Of a stretch of 64,000 bases of DNA, positions 36,543-46,822 are shown piece by piece. Within the stretch, counting starts at the first letter, position 1, and every line of letters starts with the position of its first letter. The notes under the pieces are model-generated. The model searched no databases, had not been told where the DNA came from, and saw nothing but the letters and a program-made list of their open reading frames with translations. Both the position numbers and the translations under genes were made by a program. Location of the stretch: positions 62,001-126,000 of the forward strand of contig CAWHCK010000013.1 of the NCBI GenBank assembly GCA_963827585.1. Reading direction: 5' to 3'. This DNA is from VAZQ01 sp963827585 (GTDB lineage: Bacteria; Pseudomonadota; Alphaproteobacteria; Rhizobiales; Xanthobacteraceae).

Positions 36543-36725
36543 ATGCCGCTTTGGCAGAGATTGCTGATCACATTCGCCGCCATGCTGGCGGCGAGCTACC
36601 TCGTCGGGCTGCTCTGGCATTGGCTCTTCAGCGCAGACATCCCGAGCTACCTCAGCGGCGCCGTGGGCGGTTTGACCGCGCTGCCGACATGGGAGTTCCT
36701 GCAGCGGATCCGTCCGAAGCATTGA
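36543..36725 (+). CDS. Small membrane protein of unknown function
   Basis: 60 residues: MPLWQRLLITFAAMLAASYL followed by VGLLWHWLFSADIPSYLSGA and LTALPTWEFLQRIRPKH. One or two membrane helices, ends basic. I do not know the family. A perfect AGGAGG at 36532-36537 sits five bases before the ATG at 36543, which decides this start over the longer frame from 36438. The block caggaggttgccatgcc recurs exactly at 55728-55745 before another gene. The gene is tail to tail with rnd. Confidence 0.7.
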   Translation: MPLWQRLLITFAAMLAASYLVGLLWHWLFSADIPSYLSGAVGGLTALPTWEFLQRIRPKH

Positions 36726-36749
36726 GCGGCCGCGTTGCCTGGAGGGGGG

Positions 36750-37898
36750 TTAGTCGCGCTCCACTGCCACCACGCGTCCGTTCTCGATAGCGAGCGAGAG
36801 CCGCCCCTGCTTGAGCGCCAGCGCCTTGTTGCCGAACAGCTCGCGCCGCCAGCCGGAGAGCGCGGGCACGTCGGCGTCGTCGTCGGCGGCGATGCTTTCA
36901 AGGTCGTCGACGGTTGCAATCACCTTGGCGGCGACCCCGTGGCGCTCCGCCGTCATGCGCAGCAAGACCTTGAGCAGTTCCACCGCGGCCTGCCCGTTCA
37001 CCAGCGGTTTGGGGCGTTCGAGCCGTGGCAGCGCCTTCGGATCGCGCGCCAGCCCGCGCTGGACCGCCGCGACGATCGCCTCGCCCCACTTCGACCGCTC
37101 GAAGCCCTTGGGCAGCGAGCGCAAGCTCGCGAGGCGTTCGATCGTGGTCGGCGCCTGCACCGCGATGTCGCCGATGACGTCGTCCTTGAGCACGCGGCCG
37201 CGCGGCACGTCGCGCTCCTGCGCCTCGCGCTCGCGCCAGGCGGCGACCTCGATCAGCACGGCGAGCTCCCTGGGCTTGCGCACCCTGGTCTTCAGACGCT
37301 CCCAGGCATGCTCGGGCTCGAAGCGGTAGGTGGCGGGGGAGGTGAGCACCCTCATCTCCTCGCGCATCCAGTCGCTGCGCCCACGCTTGTCGAGATCGGC
37401 GGCGAGCGCAAGGTAGACATCGCGCAGGTGAGTGACGTCCGAGACCGCGTAGGCGAGCTGGGCGTCGCTCAGCGGCCGGCGCGTCCAGTCGGTGAATCGA
37501 TTCGACTTGTCGAGACTGTCACCGGTGATTCGCTGCACGAGCTGGTCATAGGAGATGGAATCGCCGTAGCCCAGCACCATGGCCGCCACCTGGGTGTCGA
37601 TCAGGGGCCGCGGGATGATGCCGGCCTCGTGCCAGCAGATTTCGATGTCCTGGCGAGCGGCATGAAACACCTTGATCACGTTCTCGTTCCCCATCAGTGC
37701 GAAGAATGGGGCGAGATCAATGCCTTGGGCGAGCGCGTCGATGACCACTGTCTCGCCGGTGCTTGCCATTTGTGCGACGCAGAGCTGTGGATAATAGGTG
37801 CTCTCGCGCAGGAACTCGGTGTCGACCGTTACGAAGGCATGTTGCGCCAGCCGCGCACAGGCGTCGGCAAGTTTGCTGGTCGTTGTGATGGGCTCCAT
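36750..37898 (-). CDS. rnd: Ribonuclease D
   Basis: 3'-5' exoribonuclease of tRNA and small-RNA maturation. 382 residues. DEDDy exonuclease residues are intact: Exo I FVTVDTEFLRE, Exo II KVFHAARQDIEI and Exo III QLAYAVSDVTHLRDVY. An HRDC domain follows (ERLKTRVRKPRELAVLIEVA, RVLKDDVIGDIAVQAP), then a second HRDC-like region. Start at 37898 reads MEPITTTSKLADACARL. Length matches proteobacterial RNase D. Confidence 0.95.
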   Translation of the reverse strand: MEPITTTSKLADACARLAQHAFVTVDTEFLRESTYYPQLCVAQMASTGETVVIDALAQGIDLAPFFALMGNENVIKVFHAARQDIEICWHEAGIIPRPLIDTQVAAMVLGYGDSISYDQLVQRITGDSLDKSNRFTDWTRRPLSDAQLAYAVSDVTHLRDVYLALAADLDKRGRSDWMREEMRVLTSPATYRFEPEHAWERLKTRVRKPRELAVLIEVAAWREREAQERDVPRGRVLKDDVIGDIAVQAPTTIERLASLRSLPKGFERSKWGEAIVAAVQRGLARDPKALPRLERPKPLVNGQAAVELLKVLLRMTAERHGVAAKVIATVDDLESIAADDDADVPALSGWRRELFGNKALALKQGRLSLAIENGRVVAVERD

Positions 37899-38060
37899 GG
37901 AGGGCTAGATAGCGTAGACTTTTCGCTTTGTCAGGAGCGCCGGCAAGCCCCTGGGGATTGACGTCGCTCGCGAGACGGTTTCGTCAAATTCGATGTGATG
38001 ACATTGCTGCTCAGCTGCAGGCGCATATCGCGGGCGCGGGGTGCGGCCGACCCTCTCCGT

Positions 38061-39228
38061 TCAGCCTGGCGGCACGTCGGCGGCCACGCGAAAGCGTTCG
38101 ACCTCCGCTTCGTCGACGTCGATGCCGAGCCCGGGCCCGGTCGGCAGCGCGACCGCACCGTCGCCGATCGCCAGCGGATTCTTGGCGACGTCTCCGGCAA
38201 GGTAGAAATGGGTGAGGCTCACTCCCCACTCGACCGAGGGCGCGGCGCAGGCGAGGTGGGTCGCCGCCGCGGACGCGATGCTCGATTCCGCGATCTTGGC
38301 GGCGACGTTGACGGCGAGCCCGCGGCGCTCGCACAGTTGCGCGGCCTCGACCGCCGCGCTCACGCCGCCGAGCTTGATGAGCTTGAGCGAGACGCCGCCG
38401 GCCCCGCAGCGCTCATGGGCCTCGATATCGGCGAGCGAATGAATGCCCTCGTCGGCGCCGATGGGCATCGGGGCGATGCGCGCAAGCCGGGCAAGCGCGC
38501 CAAGGTCATCGTGGGCGAGCGGCTGCTCGACGAATTTCAGGCCGGCCTCGCCCACGCCTTCGACGTAGCGGCGCGCGTCGGCAAATGTCAGCCCGCAATT
38601 GGCGTCGGCGCAGAGCGGCGTCGCGGCGCCCAGCGCTCGACGCAATGCAAGCGTCGAGGCGATCTCGCCGGCCACCGGCCTGGTGCCGACCTTGAGCTTG
38701 AAGAAGTGGAAGCCCTGCGCGCGTCGTGCATGCGCCTCGGCTATGTCCTGCTCGGGCGTCGCGTTGCCGAGCAGCCACATCGGCGCGACCGCGCGCCGGA
38801 CGGCGCCGCCGATGAGATCGACCACCGGCAGACCGGATGATCGGCCGGCGAGATCAAGCAGCGCCACCTCGATCGCTGAATGGGCGCCGGTATTGCCGAA
38901 GAGCGCGCGCCTGAGCCTGCGGCACAAGGCCGGACGCATCCACGCATCCTGGCCCACGAGCAGGGGGCCGAGATGGTCGCGCACGGCCGCGAGCAGGCCG
39001 CCGAGCGTGTCGCCGGTCATGGTGGGCGCCGAGGCGGCCTCGCCCCAGCCGACGGTGCCATCCGCCGCCTCGATGCGTACGATGATGATTGAGCGCCCGG
39101 CTCACCGTGCTGCCCGCCATCGCGACTGCCTTGGTCAGGGGCAGTCCGACCGGAATGGCGTCGACCCGGCGAATGATCAGCGGCTCGCGCTCGTCGATTG
39201 CTGCGTGAAGGTCGGTGCGAGCTTCCAT
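38061..39228 (-). CDS. Enolase-superfamily racemase/cycloisomerase, frameshifted once
   Basis: Mandelate racemase/muconate lactonizing enzyme family. N-terminal part from the ATG at 39228 (IIRRVDAIPVGLPLTKAVAM), then the barrel with the KxK base FFKLKVG, metal ligands in ADANCGL (Asp), VEQPLAHDD (Glu) and GADEGIHS (Asp), and the second lysine in SLKLIKLGG. The pattern suits the dipeptide epimerase, N-acylamino acid racemase and muconate cycloisomerase group; which one cannot be told. One extra base at 39089-39090 separates RAL from IIIVRIEAADGTVGWGEA. Corrected length about 388. It starts eight bases after the TPP-enzyme gene, so the two form an operon. Confidence 0.85.
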
Positions 39229-39236
39229 CGTGCGCC

Positions 39237-40901
39237 TCACCTGTGGCCGCGCACCCGCGGCATATGGATGAACTCCCAAGGCGACGGCATCGGCCCCACC
39301 GGCACCTCGATGAGCGTCGGGCCGTCCCGGCGCTTGAACGCGCGCTTGAGCGCTGCGCGCAGCTCCGTCGGGTTGCGCGCGCGCTCGGCCTGGGCGCCGA
39401 AGCTCTCCGCATAGCGTACGAAATCGGGATTGGCGAGATCGCTCGCGATCACCCGGTTGCCATAGTGCTCTTCCTGGATGCGTCGGACATTGCCGAAGGC
39501 GCCGTCGTTGAACACGACGACAGTCAGCGGAATGCGATGGCGCATCGCGGTGGCGAGCTCATTCGAGGTGAAGAGAAAGCCGCCGTCGCCGGAGATCGAC
39601 AGCACCGGCACGTCGGGGCGCGCATGCTGGGCGCCGAGCGCGGTCGCGAAACCCCAGCCGAGGTTGTCCTGATAGCCCGGCGAGAGGAACGTCCGCGGCT
39701 GGTAGACCGGAAGGAGGAGCCGCGCCGCGAAACCGATTTGGGTGACCTCGTCGACGAAAATGCCGTCTTCGGGCAGCTCGGAGCGGATGGCGTCGAGAAA
39801 GTCGATCTGCGGCGCGAGCTTGTCGAGCCGCCGGCGCATATTCGCCTGGCGTTCCTGCATTTCCGCGCGGCGGGAAGCGCGACGGGACGGGGCGAGCGCC
39901 TCGATGAGGCGACGCAGGATCGGTGCGGCATCGCCGATGAGCGCCGCCGCCGGCCGTGCGAACCGCTCCGGCTCATCGGGATCGGCATCGACACGGATGA
40001 CGGCGAGCTCGTGATCGATCCCCCACTGGGTGAAGCCGTAGAACAGCCGCGTACCGATGGCGAGCACCACATCGGCTTCGCCCCACAATTCGCGGCCGAG
40101 CGGCAACGTGACGCTCAATGGATCGCGGCTGTCGAGCACGCCGCGGCCGCGTCGATAAGCGAGCACCGGCGCTTGCAACAGGTGCGACAGCTCGGTCACC
40201 TCCGCCGACGCATCCTGTGCGCCGCCGCCGGCGACGATCAGCGGGCGCTTGGCGGCGGCAAGGCGCGTGGCGGCATGGCGGATGGCGTCCTCATCGATCG
40301 GCGGCTGCGATACCGGACCAGCCGGCGCGATCGCAGCCACCGGCGCGCTGCGGCCCCACACGTCCATCGCGCATTCCAGCACGGCCGGGCCTGGGCGACC
40401 TGTTGCCATCGCGCGGAAAGCTTCGGCGACGAAGCCCGCGGCCTGCGTCGGTTCGCGGATGCGGGCGCAAAAGTCGACCAGACGAGCGATGATGCCGGCC
40501 TGGTCGCGAATTTCATGGAGATGTCCAAGCCCGCGCCCGATCGCGGATTGCGCGATTTGTCCGATCAGCGCCAGCACGGGTGCGTTCATTCCATAGGCGG
40601 TAAGCAACGCAGCCGCGGAATTGAGCAGCCCGGGCCCCGGCACCACGACGTAGACTTGCGGCTTTGCGGTGGCGAGGGCAGCACCTAGTGCCATATAGGC
40701 AGCGCCCTGCTCGTGACGCGCGTGGACGGTGCGCACGCGGTCGCCGGCGCCAAACAGCGCATCGAACAAGGAATCGTTGTGCACGCCCGGCAGCGCATAG
40801 ACGGTGTCGATGCCGTGGGCGATGAGCGCGCCGACGGTTGCTTCCGCCGTCGTCATCCGTGCGGCCGCACCGGCGGGAGATTTCTTGGGCTGCTTGGCCA
40901 T
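39237..40901 (-). CDS. Thiamine-diphosphate-dependent enzyme (acetolactate-synthase-like)
   Basis: 554 residues from MAKQPKKSPAGAAARMTTAE. Three-domain architecture of pyruvate-oxidase-type enzymes: N-terminal pyrimidine-binding domain with the catalytic glutamate (RHEQGAAYMALGAALA), central domain (AAKRPLIVAGGGAQDASAEV), and the diphosphate domain with GDGGFLFTSNELATAM...VVVFND. It lacks a biosynthetic regulatory subunit beside it, so a catabolic decarboxylase or ligase, possibly for a 2-oxo acid, is likelier than IlvB. It precedes the enolase-superfamily gene in one operon; joint substrate unknown. Confidence 0.85.
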   Translation of the reverse strand: MAKQPKKSPAGAAARMTTAEATVGALIAHGIDTVYALPGVHNDSLFDALFGAGDRVRTVHARHEQGAAYMALGAALATAKPQVYVVVPGPGLLNSAAALLTAYGMNAPVLALIGQIAQSAIGRGLGHLHEIRDQAGIIARLVDFCARIREPTQAAGFVAEAFRAMATGRPGPAVLECAMDVWGRSAPVAAIAPAGPVSQPPIDEDAIRHAATRLAAAKRPLIVAGGGAQDASAEVTELSHLLQAPVLAYRRGRGVLDSRDPLSVTLPLGRELWGEADVVLAIGTRLFYGFTQWGIDHELAVIRVDADPDEPERFARPAAALIGDAAPILRRLIEALAPSRRASRRAEMQERQANMRRRLDKLAPQIDFLDAIRSELPEDGIFVDEVTQIGFAARLLLPVYQPRTFLSPGYQDNLGWGFATALGAQHARPDVPVLSISGDGGFLFTSNELATAMRHRIPLTVVVFNDGAFGNVRRIQEEHYGNRVIASDLANPDFVRYAESFGAQAERARNPTELRAALKRAFKRRDGPTLIEVPVGPMPSPWEFIHMPRVRGHR

Positions 40902-41076
40902 GATGCTCGAACTTCGGAACCGGCGGCCGAGTGTGCAGATCGGGAGCACCCTGTCGAGGCCTCTCATGCGGATCACGCGTGGTCCGACCCGGGACCTTCC
41001 GCGCCACGCCGCTTGCCGCTCTCCGCCGCCGCTTGCTATCGTTCCGCGGGAGAGCCGGGGCGGACGGAGCCTTCGC

Positions 41077-42438
41077 ATGAAGCGCCGGGTTGAGCTGCCG
41101 TTCGCGCCGCGGGCGTTGCTCCTCGCGTCATTGCTGCTGCCGACCTTCGCCGCCCACGCCGCCGAGCAGCGGCTGGGCGAGCACCTGTTTCTCGTCCGCG
41201 ACAAGGCCGGGGCCTCGACCCAGTTCCAGATGATCGTCGGTGCGGGCTGCGCCGACGAGGCAGGCGCCGAGTGCCGCGGCCTTGCCCACTATCTCGAACA
41301 TCTCGTGCTGGTCGGCCGCAATGCCGAGCACAACGAGATAGCGCTGCGCTTCTTCCCGGACGGGTCGTCCAACGGCTGGACCAGCCAGCGCGCGACCGTC
41401 TATGTGCATTCGATGCCAGCGCGCGAGGACGGGCCGCGCGCCGACCTCGAAAAGCTGTTCGCGCTTCTACGCCGCGCGCCTCAAGGATTTCTCCGTCAGC
41501 GATGCGGATGCCGAACGCGAGCGCAATGTCGTGCGCCAGGAGCACGACTGGCGCGTCGGCGGCAGGCCGTTCGTGCGGCTTGCCCGCAAGCTCGATCGCC
41601 TGCTCGTTCCCGATCATCCTTCCGGTCAATGGACGATCGGCACTGCCGAGGACATCGAAGGCTTCACGCTGGAGAACGCGCGGGCCTTCCACCGCGCCTG
41701 GTACGCCATCAACAATGTCGATTTCGTCGTCATGGCGGACATCGATCCGGTCGCGCTCAAAGACATCGCCGATCGCGCGCTCGCGGGACTCGCGCCGCGG
41801 CCGTTGCCGCCGCGCGCGTCCGCGAAGCAGCCGGCGATCGTCAACGGGCGCACCGACATCGTCGAGCAGGATTCGGCGATTCGGCGCCCGGGGCTGTATT
41901 TCAAGAAGCTGATACGAATGGAGGAGGGCGACGTCCAAGCGATGGGGGCCGCGCGCACGCTGGTGACGAGCTTCCTGGCGAGCCGTCTCCCCGGCAGCCT
42001 TTTCGACGCCATCGTCGACAACGGCAAGCTCGCGGCGGGCACCCCCTCCATCGGCTTCAGTCGTGTCGCGCCGAAGACCTACACGCTTACGATCGGGGCC
42101 GACGCAGCGCCGGACGTGGCGCCGGAGGCGTTGCTTGACGGCGATCACCGGCTATGTCGAGCAACTTGCCGTCTCCGGTCTGTCGGCGGAAACGGTTGCG
42201 CGCCTCAAGACGCGGTTTGCCGAAGGCCAGGCAGCCGCCGACAGGGATCCGCGGCTGACCTATAACCGCCTCGTCGGTTGGCTCGCGAGCCGCAATCGCT
42301 ATGAGCAGCTCGCGCTTTTTCCCCAGCGCGTAGCCGCCGTATCGCCTGAGCAGGTAGCGGTCGTTGCTGGCGGCGCTTTCGGGGCCGGGGCGGATCGTGA
42401 CCGGGACCCTCGTCCCTGCCGCGGATGCTCGCCGATGA
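41077..42438 (+). CDS. M16 zinc peptidase (active type), frameshifted three times
   Basis: Insulinase/processing-peptidase family, exported. Signal peptide APRALLLASLLLPTFAAHA; zinc motif HxxEH in RGLAHYLEHLVLVGRNAEHN, and the downstream glutamate in ERERNVVRQEHDW. Frame breaks: about 41464 (extra base before FYAARLKDFSVSDADAE), 42135-42136 (extra T before LTAITGYVEQLAVSG) and about 42368 (extra base before LAALSGPGRIVTGTLVP). In the corrected frame the gene ends with a TGA that overlaps the ATG of the next M16 gene (ATGA), which strongly supports the correction. Works presumably as a pair with its neighbour. Confidence 0.85.
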
Positions 42439-43802
42439 GCTACGCACGCCGCCTGGTTCTTCTCGCTGTTGCCGCGGCCCTGTCGACCCACGCGGCGACG
42501 AGCCGCGCGCAGACCGTGACCCGGCACACGAGCCCGACGGGGCTTGCCTTCCGCTACGTGCACATGCCGGACGAGCATTCGCAGGCGCTCTATTTCGCCT
42601 GGAAGGACGGGACAGCGGTCGCTTTGCCCGGCAAAGAGGCGCTGCCCACGCTGGCCACCGCGCTGATCATGGAAGGCCCACGCGGCGTGAGCCGTAGCGC
42701 CATGATCGAGGATTTGCGTGACCTGCGCGCGACGGTCAATTTGGGCGCTACGGCCAGCGCCGTTCAGGGAAGTATCATCGCCCCACGGGAAAGATTTGCC
42801 GAGGCCGTCCGCCTGTTTGCTCGCACGCTCGCCGATCCGGCGCTGTCGGCGGATCGGTTCGCGGACCTGGTCAAGAGCCGCGCCGTCGGCAGCTCCCAGG
42901 CCGCGGGCAATGCCGAAGCCCTGGCGCAGCGCCTGCTTGCGCGTCTGACGATCGGCGACGGTCCCTATCGCCGGCATGCGGCGGGAGAGCCCGCGATGTT
43001 CGAGCGCGTAACGCTCGACGATATCGATCAATGGCGAAAAACCATTCTGGTGCGGCGCGGGCTCACCCTGGTCGCGGCCGGCCCGATGGCGCCAGCCGAG
43101 GCCGCCGACGAGATCGATCGGCTGTTTGCGGCGCTTCCTCAGGAGGGCAAGGCGTTCGCTCCCGCCAAGCCGACCCTGCGTGCGCCCGGCAAGCTTGTCG
43201 TGCTCGAGCGTCCGGTGGTGCAGACCGTCATCGCCGCTGGCGGACCAATGACGCTTACGGTCACGCCCGATCTGGTGCGCACCCAACTGGCCGTGGCGGC
43301 GCTTGGCGGTGGTCCGTCGGGGCGACTGTGGAAGGCCGTGCGCGAGCGCCTCGGCGCCGCCTACGGTATTTCCACGAGCCTGCAGCCCGTCGATCTGGAT
43401 ACCCGAACGCTTTTCATTCGCGCGGCGGTCGCCAACGACAAGGCCAAGGGCGCGCTCGCCGCCATCCGCGACGAATACGCCCGCTTCATCGCCGAAGGCG
43501 TTACCGAGGAGGAGCTCGCGCCGTTGAAGCGGGTGTTCGTCACCAATCACCGCGACCGCCTGCGGCGGGCGCAGTCGGTCGCGGGCAATCTGCTCACCCA
43601 GGCATTGCACGATTTTCCGGACGACTATCTCGCGACCTACGAGGCTCGCGTCAGCGGTTATTTTCGCACGGCGATCGACGCGGATGTGCAGGCGACGTTT
43701 CCCAAGCCGCCGCTGACCATGGTGGTGGTCGCGCCGTCGGGGGACGGGTTTGTGGCCGATTGCCTGATCAAGTCGCCCGAGCAACTCGCCCGCTGCGATT
43801 GA
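42435..43802 (+). CDS. M16 peptidase-family partner subunit (lacks zinc motif)
   Basis: 455 residues with signal peptide MSYARRLVLLAVAAALSTHA. Same fold as the preceding gene, but the position of HxxEH reads ALPTLATALIMEGPRG, so zinc cannot be bound in the usual way. The second M16 domain is well kept (GGGPSGRLWKAVRERLGAAY, VTEEELAPLKRVFVTNHRDR). Active/inactive M16 pairs form processing-peptidase-like heterodimers in bacteria. It starts within the stop of the first gene by ATGA overlap. The frame is intact. Confidence 0.9.
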   Translation: MSYARRLVLLAVAAALSTHAATSRAQTVTRHTSPTGLAFRYVHMPDEHSQALYFAWKDGTAVALPGKEALPTLATALIMEGPRGVSRSAMIEDLRDLRATVNLGATASAVQGSIIAPRERFAEAVRLFARTLADPALSADRFADLVKSRAVGSSQAAGNAEALAQRLLARLTIGDGPYRRHAAGEPAMFERVTLDDIDQWRKTILVRRGLTLVAAGPMAPAEAADEIDRLFAALPQEGKAFAPAKPTLRAPGKLVVLERPVVQTVIAAGGPMTLTVTPDLVRTQLAVAALGGGPSGRLWKAVRERLGAAYGISTSLQPVDLDTRTLFIRAAVANDKAKGALAAIRDEYARFIAEGVTEEELAPLKRVFVTNHRDRLRRAQSVAGNLLTQALHDFPDDYLATYEARVSGYFRTAIDADVQATFPKPPLTMVVVAPSGDGFVADCLIKSPEQLARCD

Positions 43803-43899
43803 GCTGCCGCCGTACCGGGCGCACCGCTGCCACGACATTCTTGACAACCGTGCCCGCACATGTGCCTTTCCGCGCGGCATCGAGGCTCGCTTCATCACC

Positions 43900-45703
43900 A
43901 TGCACCGCTATCGGACTCATACCTGCGGCGTCCTGCGCGCAAGCGACATCGGCACGGAGGTCCGCCTTTCCGGGTGGTGCCACCGCATCCGCGACCATGG
44001 CGGATTGCTGTTCATCGACCTGCGCGACCATTACGGCATCACCCAGGTCGTGGCCGATCCCAACTCGCCTTCCTTCAAGGACGCCGAGAAGCTGCGCTCT
44101 GAATGGGTGGTACGGATCGACGGCAAGGTGCGCCGCGCGTCCCGCCGGCACCGAGAATCCGGAACTGCCGACCGGTGCCATCGAGGTCTATATCAGCGAG
44201 ATCGAGGTGTTGGGTCCCGCCGGCGAGCTGCCGATGCCGGTCTTCGGCGACCAGGAATATCCCGAGGATATCCGGCTGAAGTACCGCTTTCTCGACCTGC
44301 GCCGCGAGCGACTCCACCGCAATATCATGATGCGCGGCACGGTGATCGATTCGATCAGGCGGCGCATGAAGGAGCAGGGCTTCTTCGAGTTTCAGACGCC
44401 GATTCTGACGGCGTCCTCGCCCGAGGGTGCGCGCGATTATCTCGTGCCGTCGCGGCTTCATCCGGGAAAATTCTACGCCCTGCCGCAGGCGCCGCAGCAG
44501 TTCAAGCAGTTGATCATGGTGTCGGGCTTCGATCGTTACTTCCAGATCGCGCCCTGCTTCCGTGACGAGGATGCGCGCGCCGATCGTTCGCCGGGCGAGT
44601 TCTACCAGCTCGATCTGGAAATGAGCTTCGTCACCCAGCAGGACGTGTTCGATGCCGTCGAGCCGGTCATGCGCGGCGTGTTCGAGGAATTTTCCGGCGG
44701 CAAGCCGGTGACGCCAAAATTCCCGCTCGTTCCCTACAAGGAAGCGATGCTCAAATACGGCACCGACAAGCCGGATTTGCGCAACCCGATCGTCATCGCG
44801 GATGTGACGGAAGAGTTCAATGATGCGACAGTCACGTTCAATGCCTTCAAGAACGTAATCAAGGCCGGCGGCGTCGTGCGCGCTGTTCCGGCACCCGGGG
44901 CGGCGGCGCAGCCGCGCTCGTGGTTCGACAAGCTCAACGAATGGGCGCGTCAGGACATGGGCGCACCCGGCCTGGGTTACATCGTGTTCGAGGCTGATGG
45001 CGGGAAGGGAGCCATCGCCAAGTTCATCCCTGCCGATGTGCAGGCAAGCATCATGGCCAAGGCCGGCGTAAAGGCCGGCGACGTGGTTTTCTTCGCCGCC
45101 GACAAGCCGGCTGCTGCTGCCAAGCTCGCGGGAGCGGCCCGCACCCGGATCGGGGAGGAGCTCGGCCTCATCGCCAGGGACCGCTTCGAGTTCTGCTGGA
45201 TCGTCGACTTCCCGATGTACGAATGGAACGAGGAGGAGAAGAGAATAGACTTCTCCCATAACCCGTTCTCGATGCCGAACATGGCGGTCGAGGAATTCCT
45301 GGCGCTCGATCCCGCCGATCGCGAGAAGATCCTGTCCATCAAGGCGATCCAGTACGACATCGTGTGCAACGGCGTCGAGCTGTCCTCGGGCGCCATCCGC
45401 AACCATCGCCCCGATGTCATGCGCAAAGCCTTCGCGATCGCCGGCTATGGCGAGGATGTGCTGGAGCAGAAGTTCGGCGGCATGTTGCGCGCGCTGTCGC
45501 TCGGCGCGCCGCCGCACGGCGGCATTGCGCCCGGCATCGACCGCATCGTGATGCTGCTCTGCGGCGAGGAGAACCTGCGCGAGGTCGTGCTATTCCCGAT
45601 GAACCAGCGCGCCGAGGATCTGATGATGGGCGCGCCGTCGGAGGTCACGCCGAAGCAGCTGCGCGAGCTGCACATCAGGCTCAATCTGCCGGAAAAGGGC
45701 TGA
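43900..45703 (+). CDS. aspS: Aspartyl-tRNA synthetase, frameshifted once
   Basis: Class II aminoacyl-tRNA synthetase, essential for translation; alphaproteobacterial forms often also charge tRNA-Asn. The N-terminal OB-fold from 43900 (MHRYRTHTCGVLRASDIGTE) and the rest are in two frames; one extra base around 44131-44139 separates VVRIDGKVR from RPAGTENPELPTGAIEVYIS. Motif 1, motif 2 (FRDEDARADRSPGEFYQLD) and motif 3 (GGIAPGIDRIVMLLCGEENL) are intact, as is the bacterial GAD insertion. Corrected length about 600 residues. A break in a single-copy essential gene argues for sequencing error. Confidence 0.94.
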
Positions 45704-45772
45704 GCAACCCTACCACCGCTGCGATAGGATCGGGGCGCCCGGCAGGAGCCGGTCGGATCACAGGGGATCGTC

Positions 45773-46615
45773 ATGCCGCTATCGAGACTCATGGCGTGCA
45801 CCATCGCCGTTGCGGTCGTGCTCATGCCCGGTGGCGCCGGCGCGCAGCAGGGGCTCAAGATCTTCGACGCGCACCTGCACTACAACCAGGAGCCCAATCC
45901 ATATTATCCGCTGGAGCGCGTGCTCGAGGTCTTCCGCCGCAACGGCGTTGCCGGCATCCTGGCCAACAGCCGCCCGAACAAGGGCACGCACCAGCTCGTC
46001 GACGCCAAGGCGCCGGGGCTTTGGGTGGTGCCGTTCATCCGTCCCTATCGCACCCGCGACGACGTGCAGAACTGGTCGACGGATCCCGCGATCTACGAGC
46101 TGATCGAGGCCGAGTACAAACGCGGCTATTTTCGCGGCGTCGGCGAATTCCACATCTACGGCAGCGCCGCGCAAGGACCTCTGGTCAAGAGGGTCGTCGA
46201 CTTTGCCGCCGAGCGTGATCTCTATCTCCTGGCCCATTGCGACGAGGCCGCGCTCCTCATCCTGCATGCGCATAATCCGAAGGCCAGGATCATCTGGGCC
46301 CATACCGGGTTTTCGACAGCGCCGGCCCGCGTACGCGAGCTTCTGGAGCGATATCCGGCGCTGATGGGGGAGCTCTCGTACCGTGGCGGCATCACCGACG
46401 GGAACGGCAAGCTCAGCGCCGAGTGGCGCGAGCTCCTTGGGCGTCATTCCGATCGCTTCCTGCTCGGCTCCGATACCTGGATCAACGAGCGCTGGTTCGG
46501 CTACGACACCATCATGCAGGGCTACCGCGGCTGGCTTGCGCAGCTTCCTGAGGATCAGGCCAAGCGCATCGCCCACGGCAATGCCGAGCGGCTGTTCGGC
46601 GGCAGAATGGAATGA
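45773..46615 (+). CDS. Exported amidohydrolase-family protein
   Basis: 280 residues, signal peptide MPLSRLMACTIAVAVVLMPG with cleavage after GAGA/AQQ. A TIM-barrel metal-dependent hydrolase core follows: FDAHLHYNQEPNPYYPLERV (HxH), YLLAHCDEAALLIL, IIWAHTGFSTAPARVRELL, and FLLGSDTWINERWFGYD, ending AKRIAHGNAERLFGG. This is the amidohydrolase-2 pattern (PF04909-like). Substrate not predictable; export suggests a periplasmic target. GGGGATC rather than a strong SD precedes the ATG. Single gene between aspS and speD. Confidence 0.83.
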   Translation: MPLSRLMACTIAVAVVLMPGGAGAQQGLKIFDAHLHYNQEPNPYYPLERVLEVFRRNGVAGILANSRPNKGTHQLVDAKAPGLWVVPFIRPYRTRDDVQNWSTDPAIYELIEAEYKRGYFRGVGEFHIYGSAAQGPLVKRVVDFAAERDLYLLAHCDEAALLILHAHNPKARIIWAHTGFSTAPARVRELLERYPALMGELSYRGGITDGNGKLSAEWRELLGRHSDRFLLGSDTWINERWFGYDTIMQGYRGWLAQLPEDQAKRIAHGNAERLFGGRME

Positions 46616-46822
46616 AGCGGAATGTCCCTCAGCGCCCGCGCTGCCTGACGCGAGACCTCAGCAAACATCCGCGTGCAGAATTCCCTTAGACTCCGGGGAC
46701 CCTAGCCTTATGTGGGGATCAGCCGCTGTGATTTGCCCGCGCGCGGGCTGATCGGGCGGCATTCGCTTGCCTGACGCCGCTCGCCGGTACTCGGGTTGGA
46801 TCACTCGGTTGGGGAGGACGCA

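Noticed and set aside
39198..40688. 496-residue open frame on the plus strand opposite the TPP enzyme
   Set aside because: It is Arg/Gly/His-rich antisense of a clear TPP-enzyme gene, typical of GC-rich DNA. The same applies to long antisense frames at 42087-43901, 44075-45517, 57861-59057 and 32787-34706.
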